A stretch of DNA of 64,000 bases. It comes from Pegea sp. RAD2-039. Taxonomy: Eukaryota > Chordata > Thaliacea > Salpida > Salpidae. The position numbers and the translations under genes were made by a program. This document shows, in pieces, positions 1 to 11,016 of this stretch. A model generated the notes under the pieces. That model did no database searches, was not told where the DNA came from, and was given only the letters and a program-made list of their open reading frames with translations. Numbering within the stretch: the stretch's first letter is position 1; each line of letters opens with the position of its first letter. The stretch is from the NCBI GenBank assembly GCA_034620365.1, contig JAQGEQ010000372.1, positions 95,498 through 159,497 on the forward strand. The letters are read 5' to 3'.

Positions 1-119
1 ATCAATTTTATAAAATTACACCAAAAAAAAAATCTTAAAATCAAAACTTGAATCTTTTGCAAACCGTCAATGAACGATTTCAAGTTTCAATATTTAAGCT
101 TCAAGATTGTAAAAACAAT

Positions 120-3091
120 TTATCGATTCCTTCTGGATATCCTCACGCTAGATCTTCGACATCGGCGATTTTTCTTCCAACGATAATAAAATTGGACGAC
201 TTCTTTAACCGTTTTGTCTTTGAGCTGTATAAGTAAAGTTATAAATATATTAGATATTTATGTAATCTTAATAACAATCACAAAAAGTAATTTCTTTTGT
301 TTCGAAAAGTATTCAAAATGGATTAAATTGTTTACAGTTGACTCAAAAAATAAAAAGGATATAGCTAATGAATTTACTAACATAGTCCTTCTGTATATTC
401 ATGAAATTCTTTTTGTGTTTACGGAAACCCCTTACAAACATTTTACGATCATTGATGGTCCAATTTTCCATAAAAGGAGTATTTTTTTGCTTGATAGAGT
501 AAGCTTCAAAAGCCTTAAAATAAAATAACAGTTTAAGCTTTAGAATAAAATCGGAAGAATTTCAAAAGATATTTTTTTAATTGTAAGACTTTAACATTTA
601 TTGGGAATGTAAAGGAAATAAGAAATAAGTGAACTGTTAATATTTATCTGTTTTATCATTTACCTTTTTAACGTCATAATCATTTTTAGATAAGACTTCA
701 AATGCTTCCTCATAGAAAATTTCTGAATGATTTTTCTTACCATCACTTGCTGGATTTTGTTCAGAGCAAGTGGAAATAAAATGTTTTGCTTAAAAAAAAT
801 AGAATATTAAAATTGTCATTGCTGGTGAACTATTGTTTCAACAAACTTAATAAAAACATATTTTAAATTTAAAAATCTTATTTATTATTTACAGGTTAAT
901 ACTTTTGAGTTTTAATTTATCAACTATTACAAATGTCCATCTTTGAAAAAACCTACCATCTTCATCAGATAAACGCTTCGAGTCAAAAGTTAGCTTTGAC
1001 AACTCAACTTCTTCAAAAGTTCTGTTAATCTCTGGTAAATTGGTAATCTACAAATATACTTTAGTAATTGCTCAAATACAGTAAATTATAAATTACTTGA
1101 TATTGTTCACCAATCCTCTGCTTTACTCTATGTTTATCCCAACACTCAATCAATTCAGAAAATTCATTTCTGACTAGATAAAAAAATTGAGAATTTTTGT
1201 TGTTACTTAAATTGCAATAAGAGTACAAGCAAAATAAATGATAAGAAATATAATTTTTCTTTTTACAGTTATAAAAAGATTAGTTAGAAAAAGTAAACTA
1301 ACAAAAAAGTTACGAAAGTATATAATCTTTGTTATTAGAGTTAGCTAAATAAATAGTACTACTACAAAATAAATTATACAGTATATTTTATCTAAATAAT
1401 TGATGGTATCCTTATAAAAAAACCAGTAATTGCTGAAAACAAAATTTTTAATTAACTATTAATATTGAACTCTATGGATATTTCTTAACCTTATAAAGAA
1501 AAGGAAGATAAGTGCACCTTGTTACTGGATAAAAAATAACATCAATACTTTTAATTAAAATCTTAAAGATAACAGTTTGGAGTCTCAATATATCAGTATT
1601 TACTTTAGACTTCTCTATTTTTAAAACTTACATTCTTCATCAGAGAATGAGCTTGAGTCAACATCTACATTTGAATTTTGACAGTCGCCAGCGGTATTTT
1701 CTACGTTTGGTGGGCTTTCAACCTATAAAATTTTTATTAGACCTGACCATTTATTGAAAATTTTTTCTTACTTGACATTGTTCATCAGTCTGTGATTCGC
1801 TTCTAGTTTCATCACAAAGATCTGGAAAATGGTCTAAATTGTCATTTGATTTTTTCTTAACTAAACAGACACTTTAGATAAAGTTAATGATTCATTGAAA
1901 AGCATTGAATTATAAAAAAACTACATTAGTTTTTGAACAAACTAATAAATTTAGTTTTTTAGTTTAAAATCGTAATGAAGATTTTATAAAATTAAAAATA
2001 GTTCTTTAATGTTGAAAACCAATTTAGTTTGCAAGTTAAATAGCAGAATAATTTTGCTGTTTTACCAGTTTCATAGTTACATAGCTCAATCGAAATTCTT
2101 TCAAGAAATGACAAAAACACAAAAAAAAATTAAAAATTATCAAAACTATTCTGCCAAAAGTAAAATAACAAATAAGTAAAAACCAATACACATATAGATT
2201 TTAAGCACAGATGGATTTACCGTTTTGTTGACTGGAATTGGTTGGAACATTCTTTTTTTGTTGGCTCTCCTGGGTTGTTTTTCGTTTGCATTTGAGTTCG
2301 GTAGAACTATTAGATTCTGTTTTATTTTCATTGGAAGGATCAGTTGATAATTGTGTATGAATTGGTTCATCTAGCTGATTGCTTGATGAAGGATTTTCAT
2401 TTGAAATTTCTTCCAGATTATTTTCCTTTTAACGTGAAAATGTTATTTAAACTTTCATGATTGCTATAACTACTTACCCTTTCATTAGTAAGTTCATAAT
2501 CACCCCACATTTCCCCCATTAAAATCTTGTTTCTAATATGTTGTGGCTTCTAAAGAAATAAAGTAGTTTTATAAAATCAACTGTAAAAAAATAACTTACA
2601 ATCACAGCTATAACATCAGGATTTCGTCCACCTGGCTTTCTACCATCTTGAATGCCTGTCAGATTTTATATAAAAAATGACAAAAGAAAAATTATTTAGT
2701 AAACTCACCTTTCATATTCATTCCTATGTCAAGACAAGTTTTAAAGCGACAATACTGGCATTTTCCTAAATCTTTTACAGCACAATTCTTGGTATACATA
2801 CAAATGTAAGTTTTTCTGGACTTAACAGTTCGCCAGAAAAAGCATTTACATGCTTCGCAGCAAATCACTCCGTAGTGCTTGCTATTACGGACAACTTTGC
2901 TTTTCTTGACAACTTTGCGTTTCTTGACAACTTTGCGTTTAATGAGATCCAGACAGACCACACATTTTGGTTTTTCATCCTTGTTAGCTAAAAAAAAGTG
3001 GTTAATATCTAGGACAAATAATTTTTGTCCAAAACTTACTTTTGTTGACATGTTTTTTCACATAAGATTTGCGGTCAGCAGTAGACTCCAT
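120..3091 (-). CDS. Nuclear-receptor zinc finger fused to ELM2-SANT, copy 1 (13 exons, 466 aa)
   Basis: Exons by hand (minus strand): 3091-3040, 2987-2709, 2655-2600, 2549-2478, 2425-2221, 2097-2066, 1855-1772, 1722-1632, 1173-1097, 1047-957, 788-664, 513-382, 224-120 (stop TAA). All introns are GT-AG and all phases agree. Residues 26-97 are a C4 nuclear-receptor finger pair (C26, C29, C61, C64; C80, C86, C94, C97) with P-box CEACKC, followed by the C-terminal extension GRKPGGRNP (about 115-123). Residues 130-290 are a polar Ser/Asn/Glu hinge. ELM2 follows (RIGEQYQITNLPEIN at 310-324, helical part to about 395), then SANT (about 404-452, W406, W448, ending VKEVVQFYYRWKK). ELM2-SANT proteins bind HDAC1/2; the finger should bind DNA half-sites. 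There is no ligand-binding domain. The likely role, inferred, is a ligand-independent DNA-targeted repressor in the nucleus. Confidence 0.85.
2890..2943 (-). repeat. Three 18-bp coding repeats inside zinc finger I (copy 1)
   Basis: Three tandem 18-bp units (2890-2907, 2908-2925, 2926-2943; the last diverges at its final bases) encode the six-residue unit K-R/S-K-V-V-K between the first and second Cys pairs of finger I. They lengthen the C29-C61 spacing to 31 residues, against 13 in ordinary nuclear receptors. Confidence 0.85.
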
Positions 3092-5885
3092 AGCAATTGT
3101 TATTAAATAAAAACCTGTTTCCACTAAAGTAAAAAGTTTAAGAAAAAACAATTAGCTTTTGACAAAATTATATTTAGATAAGTTAACTAATTAATAAAAA
3201 CTGTTTCAGTTATTTTACAGATCTTCAACCTTATTTATAAAACTTAGTTTAGTTAATCATAATTCTTATTAAGTTCAAACTTTCTTTTAGTTTATGAAAT
3301 AAAATAGCTAAATATCTACCAACCCTTAAATAATTTAATTTTGCAAACTAACAAAAGCTGATTTTAAAATATTCCCTAAATAAATATTTTTCAGAATATA
3401 ATTTAGCTTTAATATCGCCACTTATATAACACTGTTTCGTTTATTACAGAGGTTGTATAAATAGAATAGCAACAAAAAATATCTGTCGGTCCATCTGTTT
3501 TATCTATTAGCAATTCTACGCTACTTTGCCTTCAATAGAAAAATATGCTATTTTCGTTATTTTACAGCATAAACAAACAAAAACCGATTTTGCATTGATA
3601 AGTAGAAAGAGAATAAAGTAAACATTCAACAGACAGGAAAGCTAAAAAAGTTATTTGTGTGAAAATACAGATGGCAAATAAATCTTTGATCATATCTTTA
3701 GTCTGGAAACTTTTAATAATATATTCAGGAAATTAAAAAAAAATTTGAAATCATTTTTACCATTTTTTTTTAATTAAAACTGGTAAAAGGTTAAATTTTC
3801 TAATTTCTTAATTCATTATTTTTTAGGCTCTAAAATTTGTTAACCGAAAGAAAAAAAGCTTATTAGCTTTGAATATTCACATTTATTTCGTTTCTAACTA
3901 TTAATGAAATTGTAAATACTAATAGTTCAACAAAATAGAATATTTCATTAAAAAAGACGTTAAGTTTGTCATAACTTGTCTTATTATTGTTGGAAACAAG
4001 TTTTGTTTATAGGACAAGCTACAATCAAATCAATTTTTTTAACAAAATCAAAAGTTTCCTACAAAACTGAAATTTTGTTTGATTCCAACAAAGAAATATA
4101 ATAACAATTTGTATCTCTACATACAAAATACCTTTTCATGGTATAAACTAAAAACCTTTGATCTGAAATTAAATGTTAGTAAAAAAACCTGAATCAAACC
4201 AAAAAACGCTTACAGCTGAGAAATTATAAAAATATTAACTCCAATCATTAATCAAGCACTAATGATTATTCTATCTAATAAAAGTTGCTAAACTTTTGAA
4301 AAGCAACATAGCAGCTTAGATCTTACTAAGTCTAAGGATAACTTTTACCATATCAAGTATTAGGTAATGTATGTTATGGCAAGCAAAAATCAATTTCTTT
4401 TATATTTAATTCTGTTTGTTTAAACAAAAATTCAACCTTTGTTATTAACAACAACTTTGTTTTGCTTCGAAAAATTTTGTTTTAAAATCAAGTATTAGAT
4501 AAACAAACAGTTTATTATTGCACTGTTTAATTTCATTGGAAATTTTGCCAGTAGTTTTCATCAAAATAGATTTTACCACAATCACGACGTGGTTTTATAA
4601 TTATAATTGCATGCAAAAATAAAAGAAGCTCACTCGGTTCCTCTGTTTTATCTATTATTACTTTTACGGTACTTTAACCTCAATAATAATTACCAATATA
4701 ACAATAATTATTAAAGTAACAATGAAAATTCACAAATCTTGAAAAACAACGGATAAAAAACTGTTCAACTTTATAAGAAATTTTCCAAAAAATTAAAATG
4801 GCTGACTGGGCAAAAACTTAACTACAAACAGCTAAAATATTTCGTGAAAACCCTTTTTACTTACTTGCTATGCGATCATCAATACTTATGTCTTGTGAAA
4901 AGCTATATTGGATATTCATATTGGATATATTAAAACAGAGATAATACAAAAAAAAGGCGTTTAGAACTGACTCACTATTTTTGAGCGACACCATGAGAGA
5001 CAAGAGTAAAAAGAGAATCGATAATAGAAACTACATTTGAAGCACGTCACTGATATTTCCTCCTCAAATTTTTGCAAATGAAAAAGATAATTTTCAGAAA
5101 TGTACTGAAATCTAATTGATATGTTTTTCTTTCAACATTCTAACTCCACTTCTGATTATTCAGTATAAGCACGTTTCTATGTAGGCCATTATACACAACG
5201 CTTATGCCACATTTACAGTACCGACATATATTTGATTATTATTTAAAAAGTTTTAGATAAACCCTAAATTAGAAATCCTAATAAGTAATAACTAATTGTT
5301 ATTAACTACTGACGTTTGCATTTGATTTGTCATACTATTGTCGAACCTTGGTTTAAGCAGTTTGTTATAAAACAGAAAAGACTAATAACTCCTCGATTCT
5401 AAATTGGAATAATGAATATAAACAGGTCCAAATTTTGAGACCACGGAACTTAACAAACAACATATTTAACTAAAATAATTGGCCTTAGAAAATATTTTGT
5501 AGAAAAATTTTACTAAAACAGCAAAAACACATAGTACTTTAAAACTTAAAGTACTCTTTTAAAAGTAACAAATTTACTTTAACCACTTCTACACAAAAAT
5601 TAATTAAAAAACATAGTTTGAAAATTAAAACAAAATACTTTAAACTAACGCTCTTAAATAAAAAATTATATATTAAAACAATTTCTTTCAAATGTAGGTA
5701 GCACAATTAAATATGAAAATAATATTTTCTGCCTGAAATATGAAATGATTAAAACTGGAAACTTCAATCATGTGATCCATCAAAACGTAACTTTATCGCT
5801 AATTGCTTTTGAGTCATTTTAAATAAGTTAACAATTGATGAAATACAATATTCATAAAAATATATGATTCTTTTTCCTCTTATAG
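3092..5885. other. Non-coding AT-rich spacer, unit 1
   Basis: No gene is supported here. The segment is the 5' flank of the receptor-SANT gene and is almost identical to 34,102-36,896 in unit 3. Only its start (to about 3,730) survives in unit 2. The part 5,217-5,600 recurs at 10,440-10,830 and 28,370-28,760. Confidence 0.7.
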
Positions 5886-6372
5886 AGGAGCATACTTCTT
5901 GCTCGATTGATCGATCAACCTCTGATTGACATCAACTAGATCAACCAGCGCTGGAATGTTGTTGACGTGTTCGTGACGTCATCACAATTACGCCATAATC
6001 TGATTAAAAGTTTCTAGAATCGGTTTCCTCTCATCAACAGGTAATTAATCCTTTTTTTTTCATCTCATCTTCTCCTCATGACGTAATTATTTTAGATTAG
6101 CATTATGTTTCAGGAAAGTTCGTGAGTTTGCAAGATTGCTTCCAGATGTATCAAGTGTGACGTCCTCACATGTGCACGATTATGACGTCATCTGTTCTAT
6201 GCAGGCTGTTCAATTGATGCCTCAAATCTGTGAGTGTTTCGATGAATATGCAAATAAGGTCGATGAAACACTTTGGGATGTCATCTTCGACAAATTCCAA
6301 TCTCCTTTACGACACCTATCGACCTATTTAAAAGAAGTTTGCGGAAATGGTCGAATCAACTCTCGATTTTGA
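5886..6372 (+). pseudogene. MSH2-like mismatch-repair gene fragment (two exons), copy 1
   Basis: Exon 5886-6040, with acceptor TTATAG before it and donor AG/GTAATT after it, joins exon 6114-6372 in frame. The first reads LARLIDQPLIDIN-stop-INQRW and later NRFPLINR; the second continues KVREFARLLPD and a helical stretch to LSTYLKEVC. This follows MutS domain III of MSH2 (the family's LRQPL..INERLD..V and RFPDLNRLAKKF region), so the fragment covers only the lever/core part; the ATPase domain is absent. In-frame TAG codons at 5937-5939 and 6015-6017 interrupt it. Introns are retained, so it came from DNA duplication rather than retroposition. Base composition is less AT-rich than its surroundings. 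MSH2 is the best match, but another MutS homologue cannot be excluded. Confidence 0.7.
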
Positions 6373-8291
6373 GTAGGTATGACGTCATTGAATAGACTGA
6401 GTAAAAGATTGAATAAAACTGAAACTGTATTTAGGATTGTAGATAGTTGACTATTTGCAATTTAGAATAGTCTTCAGGATGAATTGCAAAGATGAAAAAA
6501 GATTAGAAGAAAGAAGAATGGAGCTGGTATTTGTTGGCTTTACAGTTTTGTCGAACTATAATTTAGGTGGAATGTGAATACATCAGTTGATTACAATTAA
6601 TTTACAGAAATTTATTTCTGTTTATACTTATCGGATGATATTTTACAAAATTAATTTTAGCGGTGAATGCATCAATTATAGAAATGGTTTTATTGCGATT
6701 CATGTCCCTTATTATATGACAGAAGTGTACATATTTATTAAAATAATCAACAAACTTTTTATTAAAAATGAATTTATCAGTACTAATGAGATTATGCATC
6801 AAAAATCTTCAAAAGTATTAAAAGTTTTTTAAGTTAAAATTTTGAAATATTCCTACCAGAATTTATTTAACTTACATTAAATGACGTCAATTACTATGTC
6901 ATCTGATACCATCTTATTTTAACTTAGTTAAAGTTTTACAGAGATCAACAGATGTTGCTTTGTTTACATAACTTTAAGATGATCTTTAACAAAACAACTT
7001 TAATAATATTCTTTTGAATTTTTTCTTTGCAGCTGTCAATATGTCTTAAAGTAATTGAATTCAGTTACTAATTCGGGTCTATAATTTTATTAACAATCAA
7101 CAAATATAAAGGTGTTTTATAAAATTTACTTTATTTTCATAGAACATATTGTAAAAAAAGCTTGTACATTAAATATAATCTATTTGTTATTGCAAACTGT
7201 TTTGTTTGACAACTTAGCTTGGTTAATTTTATGATTAAATGAATTAGAAAAAAAAAATATATAAACGTTTGCCTTTCAGTTAATTTAGGCTAATTGTATC
7301 TTATTGAATTTCTTTTTACCAAATCTATAATTTCTTTATTCACTTCAAATCTGTATATTGCATAATGGTCATCGGTTTTTTATAAAATCTCAACGTGAGA
7401 CATAGCTGTAGCTATGATCACAAAATTTTGGTTGCAAAATCGAAAAAATTATAATAGCTTTACGGAAAACCTTATTAAATTTAAAGTTAACTTATTTTTG
7501 TATCTTCTATTATCACTTCTTTATAGAGCATATGGAGTTATTTAACTGACGTTTTGTTAATCTAAAAATAGTTTGTTTTTTGTATGAAGCAAACACTTTT
7601 GCTTATCAAAATAATAAAAGGGAAACAGATGAAAAATAGAAATATACCAATGCAACTAAGAATGTCATTTATACTTACAGTGTAATATAAGTACAATAAA
7701 TTTCATTATTTTTTTCTCAATAGTATTTGCATTTGACACAATTCAAAACAAATAAGTAAACTGTTTTTATCAGTTTATTATTTAACTGAATCATTGATTG
7801 AATAATTCAAAGATCGATCAAACTTTTTTTTTATAGATAATCAAATAATTCTTATTTAAAAGAATAAAATACATTAGGTTTTGTAAAACTAAAGGATTGT
7901 TGTCCAATCAATACTTTCCATAAGTAAGTAATTGTCACTGTAGAATAAACACGTGACTAAGAGAGAAAAAAAAGAGAAAGGTTATTTTGAGAGTATAGTT
8001 TTGATATATTTATAAGTAACTGCCGGCTTGGTTAGTTTTGTAACATATTTTTTGAGAAAGACTTAGCAATTTTTGTTATTATGGTATTTTTAAATGCTTG
8101 TAAAGTTAGTTATTTTCAAATTAAGAAGATTAGCCATTAGTAGATATAGAAGTTTTTTCTAATATTTTGTTGTTACTTCTGACTGCAAATCTAAATAGAC
8201 TTGTAGTGCTTACTTCAAAGAATTATTGAGATATTATAATTATTAAGCTGAAAACTTTAATTTCTAGGAATTGTGTTTTAAAAAACTGAAA
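6373..8291. other. Spacer upstream of CAF1 copy 1
   Basis: No gene is supported. The segment contains small ORFs without recognisable features, a TGACGTCA palindrome at 6882-6889 and an E-box at 7950-7955. It is repeated in units 2 and 3, and 6,700-7,780 has an older, more decayed copy at about 41,500-42,600. Confidence 0.6.
7950..7955. promoter_or_regulatory. Conserved CACGTG E-box upstream of CAF1 copy 1
   Basis: CACGTG followed by AC and a polypurine run lies about 340 bp before the CAF1 start. It is conserved at the matching place in all three units (25,870-25,875 and 38,972-38,977). A bHLH-type binding site is inferred only from the motif. Confidence 0.35.
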
Positions 8292-9574
8292 ATGAGTTTT
8301 AGCATACCTGTCTCGCAACAGCACCATACTGTTGAGGTTTATCAAATGAATTTAAAGCAAGCATTCGCCCAGATAAAGCTTGCTTTAATGACATATAAAG
8401 TCATCTCAATTGTAAGTTTCTAATTATTAATAACTAATTGTATCTTTAAAACTTTTAAACTTAAGGATCTCTACAATTATTTTATTTTTAGGACACGGAG
8501 TTTCCCGGCGCTATATTCAAAGAACCTAAATTCTTAGCCCCGGAAGAAAAATATCTGTACATTAAGAAAAATGTTGATGCTGTTAAGTTAATACAATTAG
8601 GAATCACTTTAATGAACGAAAAGGGTGAATTGGCAACACCTGTATGTTGTTGGAATTTCAATTTCCGGTTCAACATCAGGTATGTAGGAAATGATTTACA
8701 TAAATTTTAATGTAAATGTTGTAGAATCAAAACCATTAAATTTCTTAATGCTTGTACAGACAAGATGCAAGCTGCCAAAAGTCCATTGAGTTTCTTCAAA
8801 AAAATGGCGGAATTAATTTTGCTGTGCTTCCAGCTATTGGAGTGGATATAGAAGACTTTAGAAAATTTGCTGTTGAGGCAAAGCTTTTCTACAATGATTT
8901 AAACACATTTATAGTGTTCCATGGGTATGTATATTTCAATTGATTTAATTAATTGGTTATTACTTTAATCCCATAATGTATACAAGGAAGCTAAGCTAAC
9001 AAAATAAATTTGCAAATTTTACCAGGCAATACGACATTTTTTTCCTGTTGAAAGCCATTGCAAGATCACTTCCGGCTAATAGAGAGGAGTCACAAATCCT
9101 AATTCGTTCCATTTTTGGAAAGATACTTGATTTGAAGTACATTCTTTTACACGATGATAATGTAAGTTTCTCATGTCTGCAAAATATATCATGATTTTTA
9201 ACAATTAGTTAAAATCTTAGCGTAAAGGGTATGGACTACAAAGACTAGCTGATGAATTAAATGTTTCTCGGATTGGTAGTGCACATTCAGCTGGAAGTGA
9301 TAGCAATTTGGCAGGAAGAACATTTTTTGCCGCACGTGATGTAAGTATACTTGCTTAAAAAAAAGGAATCTATATTAATCAATTTGTTGCTTATTATATA
9401 AACTCTTTATATATTAAAATATTCTACCTGAAAAATTAAAACGTAATTTAATTTAGATTTTATTTTTGACAGATGTATCATCTGTTTGGAAACGATCAAA
9501 TACAAGCACATGAGTTGAAGATTGCTGGTTATGATTCATTTTGTTTTACAAATGGCAAACATTGTTATTATTAG
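8292..9574 (+). CDS. CNOT7: CCR4-NOT deadenylase subunit CAF1/CNOT7-like, copy 1 (6 exons, 276 aa)
   Basis: Exons 8292-8411, 8492-8679, 8760-8924, 9026-9161, 9221-9340 and 9473-9574 splice in frame with GT-AG introns of 59-132 nt. The product is a DEDDh 3'-5' exoribonuclease that shortens mRNA poly(A) tails within the CCR4-NOT complex. Visible motifs are DTEFPG (D41, E43), FHGQYD (D161), and AHSAGSD (H225, D230). These sit within one residue of the catalytic positions in animal CNOT7 (D40, E42, D161, H225, D230), and the length of 276 is close to the usual 285. The start is the first ATG after a TTTCTAG acceptor-like site 25 nt upstream. All active-site residues are present, so it should be active. 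The gene symbol gives the family, not a one-to-one orthologue. Confidence 0.93.
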
Positions 9575-11016
9575 TTAAACAATTTCACTTTTGTATGTAT
9601 ATAAATTGTTGTGCGATCTTTATTCTATAGCGTTTGATTTATCATTAAAATACTCTTAAAAGTAAAGTGTTATTACTACTATTATATAAAAATCTTATTA
9701 GATTTATTTACTTTGAAAGTTGAAAGTATGTTTATTTTTAATAATTTACAGGAAATTAAAAAAAAATTATTAAAAAAGTAGTTTTAAGAGATTTATTATT
9801 TATTGTTTTTAAACAATTGATTCTATATGCAAAATAATGTTATTTTCATAATTTTGAAAGCAGATATCGTTAGAGATTGCTTTGTTAAATGTCATCTGCT
9901 AGTCATAAAAGGTAAACCCTCTCTGTATATCTTTAAGACCTAATCCAATTTTCATAATAGTATAACAACTGTTTTAAATGAACAGATAACCTTTTAACGA
10001 GGAACAATTAAGCAGAAGTTATGAATTTTCCAAAAGATTAACGTCAATTATCTTAATAAATTTTTAATTAATTTAGATATATCTCTACTGAAACGTTCTG
10101 TACTATAATTGATAATCAATCAAATTAACTGACAGAACAATGCAATTTTAAAACCAAATGACAGAGTACACACGACTGATGGTGTACATAAGGGCAAATT
10201 TGTAATAGCATTTTTTAAATTTGTAACAAAGAAGTAGATTTTAATCTACCGGAGAACCGATGACAACTCAACATTTCATTTATACTTAGATACTACTTTA
10301 AGTTAAATGTTTGTTTTTATTTTATTTTCAATAATAATTGCATTAGGCTCATGTTAAAAGCTATTAATCTAAGTTATAAAGGGTTTTTTGATGTTAATTA
10401 CTTAGTCATAGCAATGATTGAAAATTCAATAATATGAGTAATATAGTACCAACATATATTTGATTACTATTTAAGAAGTTTTAGATAAAACCTAAATTAG
10501 AATTCCTAATAAGTAATAATTAATTCTTATTAACCACTATCGTTTGCATTTGATTTGTCATACTATTTCTGAACTTTGGTTTAAGCGGTTTTTTATAAAA
10601 CAGAAAAAACTAACAGTTTCTATATTTTATTGTGGAATAACTGAAGCAAGCGGGTCCAAATTTTGAGACCAAGGAACTTAACAAACAATATATTTAACTA
10701 AAATGATTGGCCTCAGAAAATGTTTTGTTTAAAGATTTCACTTAAAAATGCAAAAACAAACCGAACTTTATAACTTAAAGTACTGTTTTTAAGTATACAA
10801 ATTTAGTTTAACCACATCTATACACAAATTATTCTGAAAGTTAAAGCAAAAAAATGTTTACAAGGCTTTATATTTCTTGTTAAGTTCTCTAAAAAAATGA
10901 CAATCTGACAAATATTCAGTGTTATTTACAGACGTAGTTTAGAATTTGTTAGAATTAATATCAAGATTCTTTAAAAAAGTTTATATTCTAGTAATTGTAA
11001 ATCGATAAAAGATTAA
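9575..11016. other. Spacer downstream of CAF1 copy 1
   Basis: No gene is supported. The segment 10,440-10,830 is a diverged copy of 5,217-5,600, so this spacer carries the left part of a further, largely lost array unit. Confidence 0.6.

Noticed and set aside
214-528. Plus-strand 104-codon ORF and its repeats at about 20,974 and 31,377
   Set aside because: It is the antisense of the SANT exon, which has in-frame splice sites, domain similarity and four conserved copies on the minus strand.
2879-3106. Plus-strand 75-codon ORF over the zinc-finger exon
   Set aside because: Antisense shadow of exons 1-2 of the receptor-SANT gene.
5937-6017. Recoded TAG codons (readthrough) in the MSH2-like fragment
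   Set aside because: The fragment lacks the rest of MSH2, unit 3 has an additional TAA, and the other genes here use TAG as a normal stop (CAF1, membrane protein, kinase).
6587-6832. Plus-strand ORF ITINLQKFISVY... with copies at 24,500 and 37,598
   Set aside because: No codon bias, splice support or family match; the unit 2 copy is broken by small indels, and a similar-length ORF exists on the opposite strand.
8488-8676. Minus-strand 62-codon ORF, also at 26,409
   Set aside because: Antisense of CAF1 exon 2.
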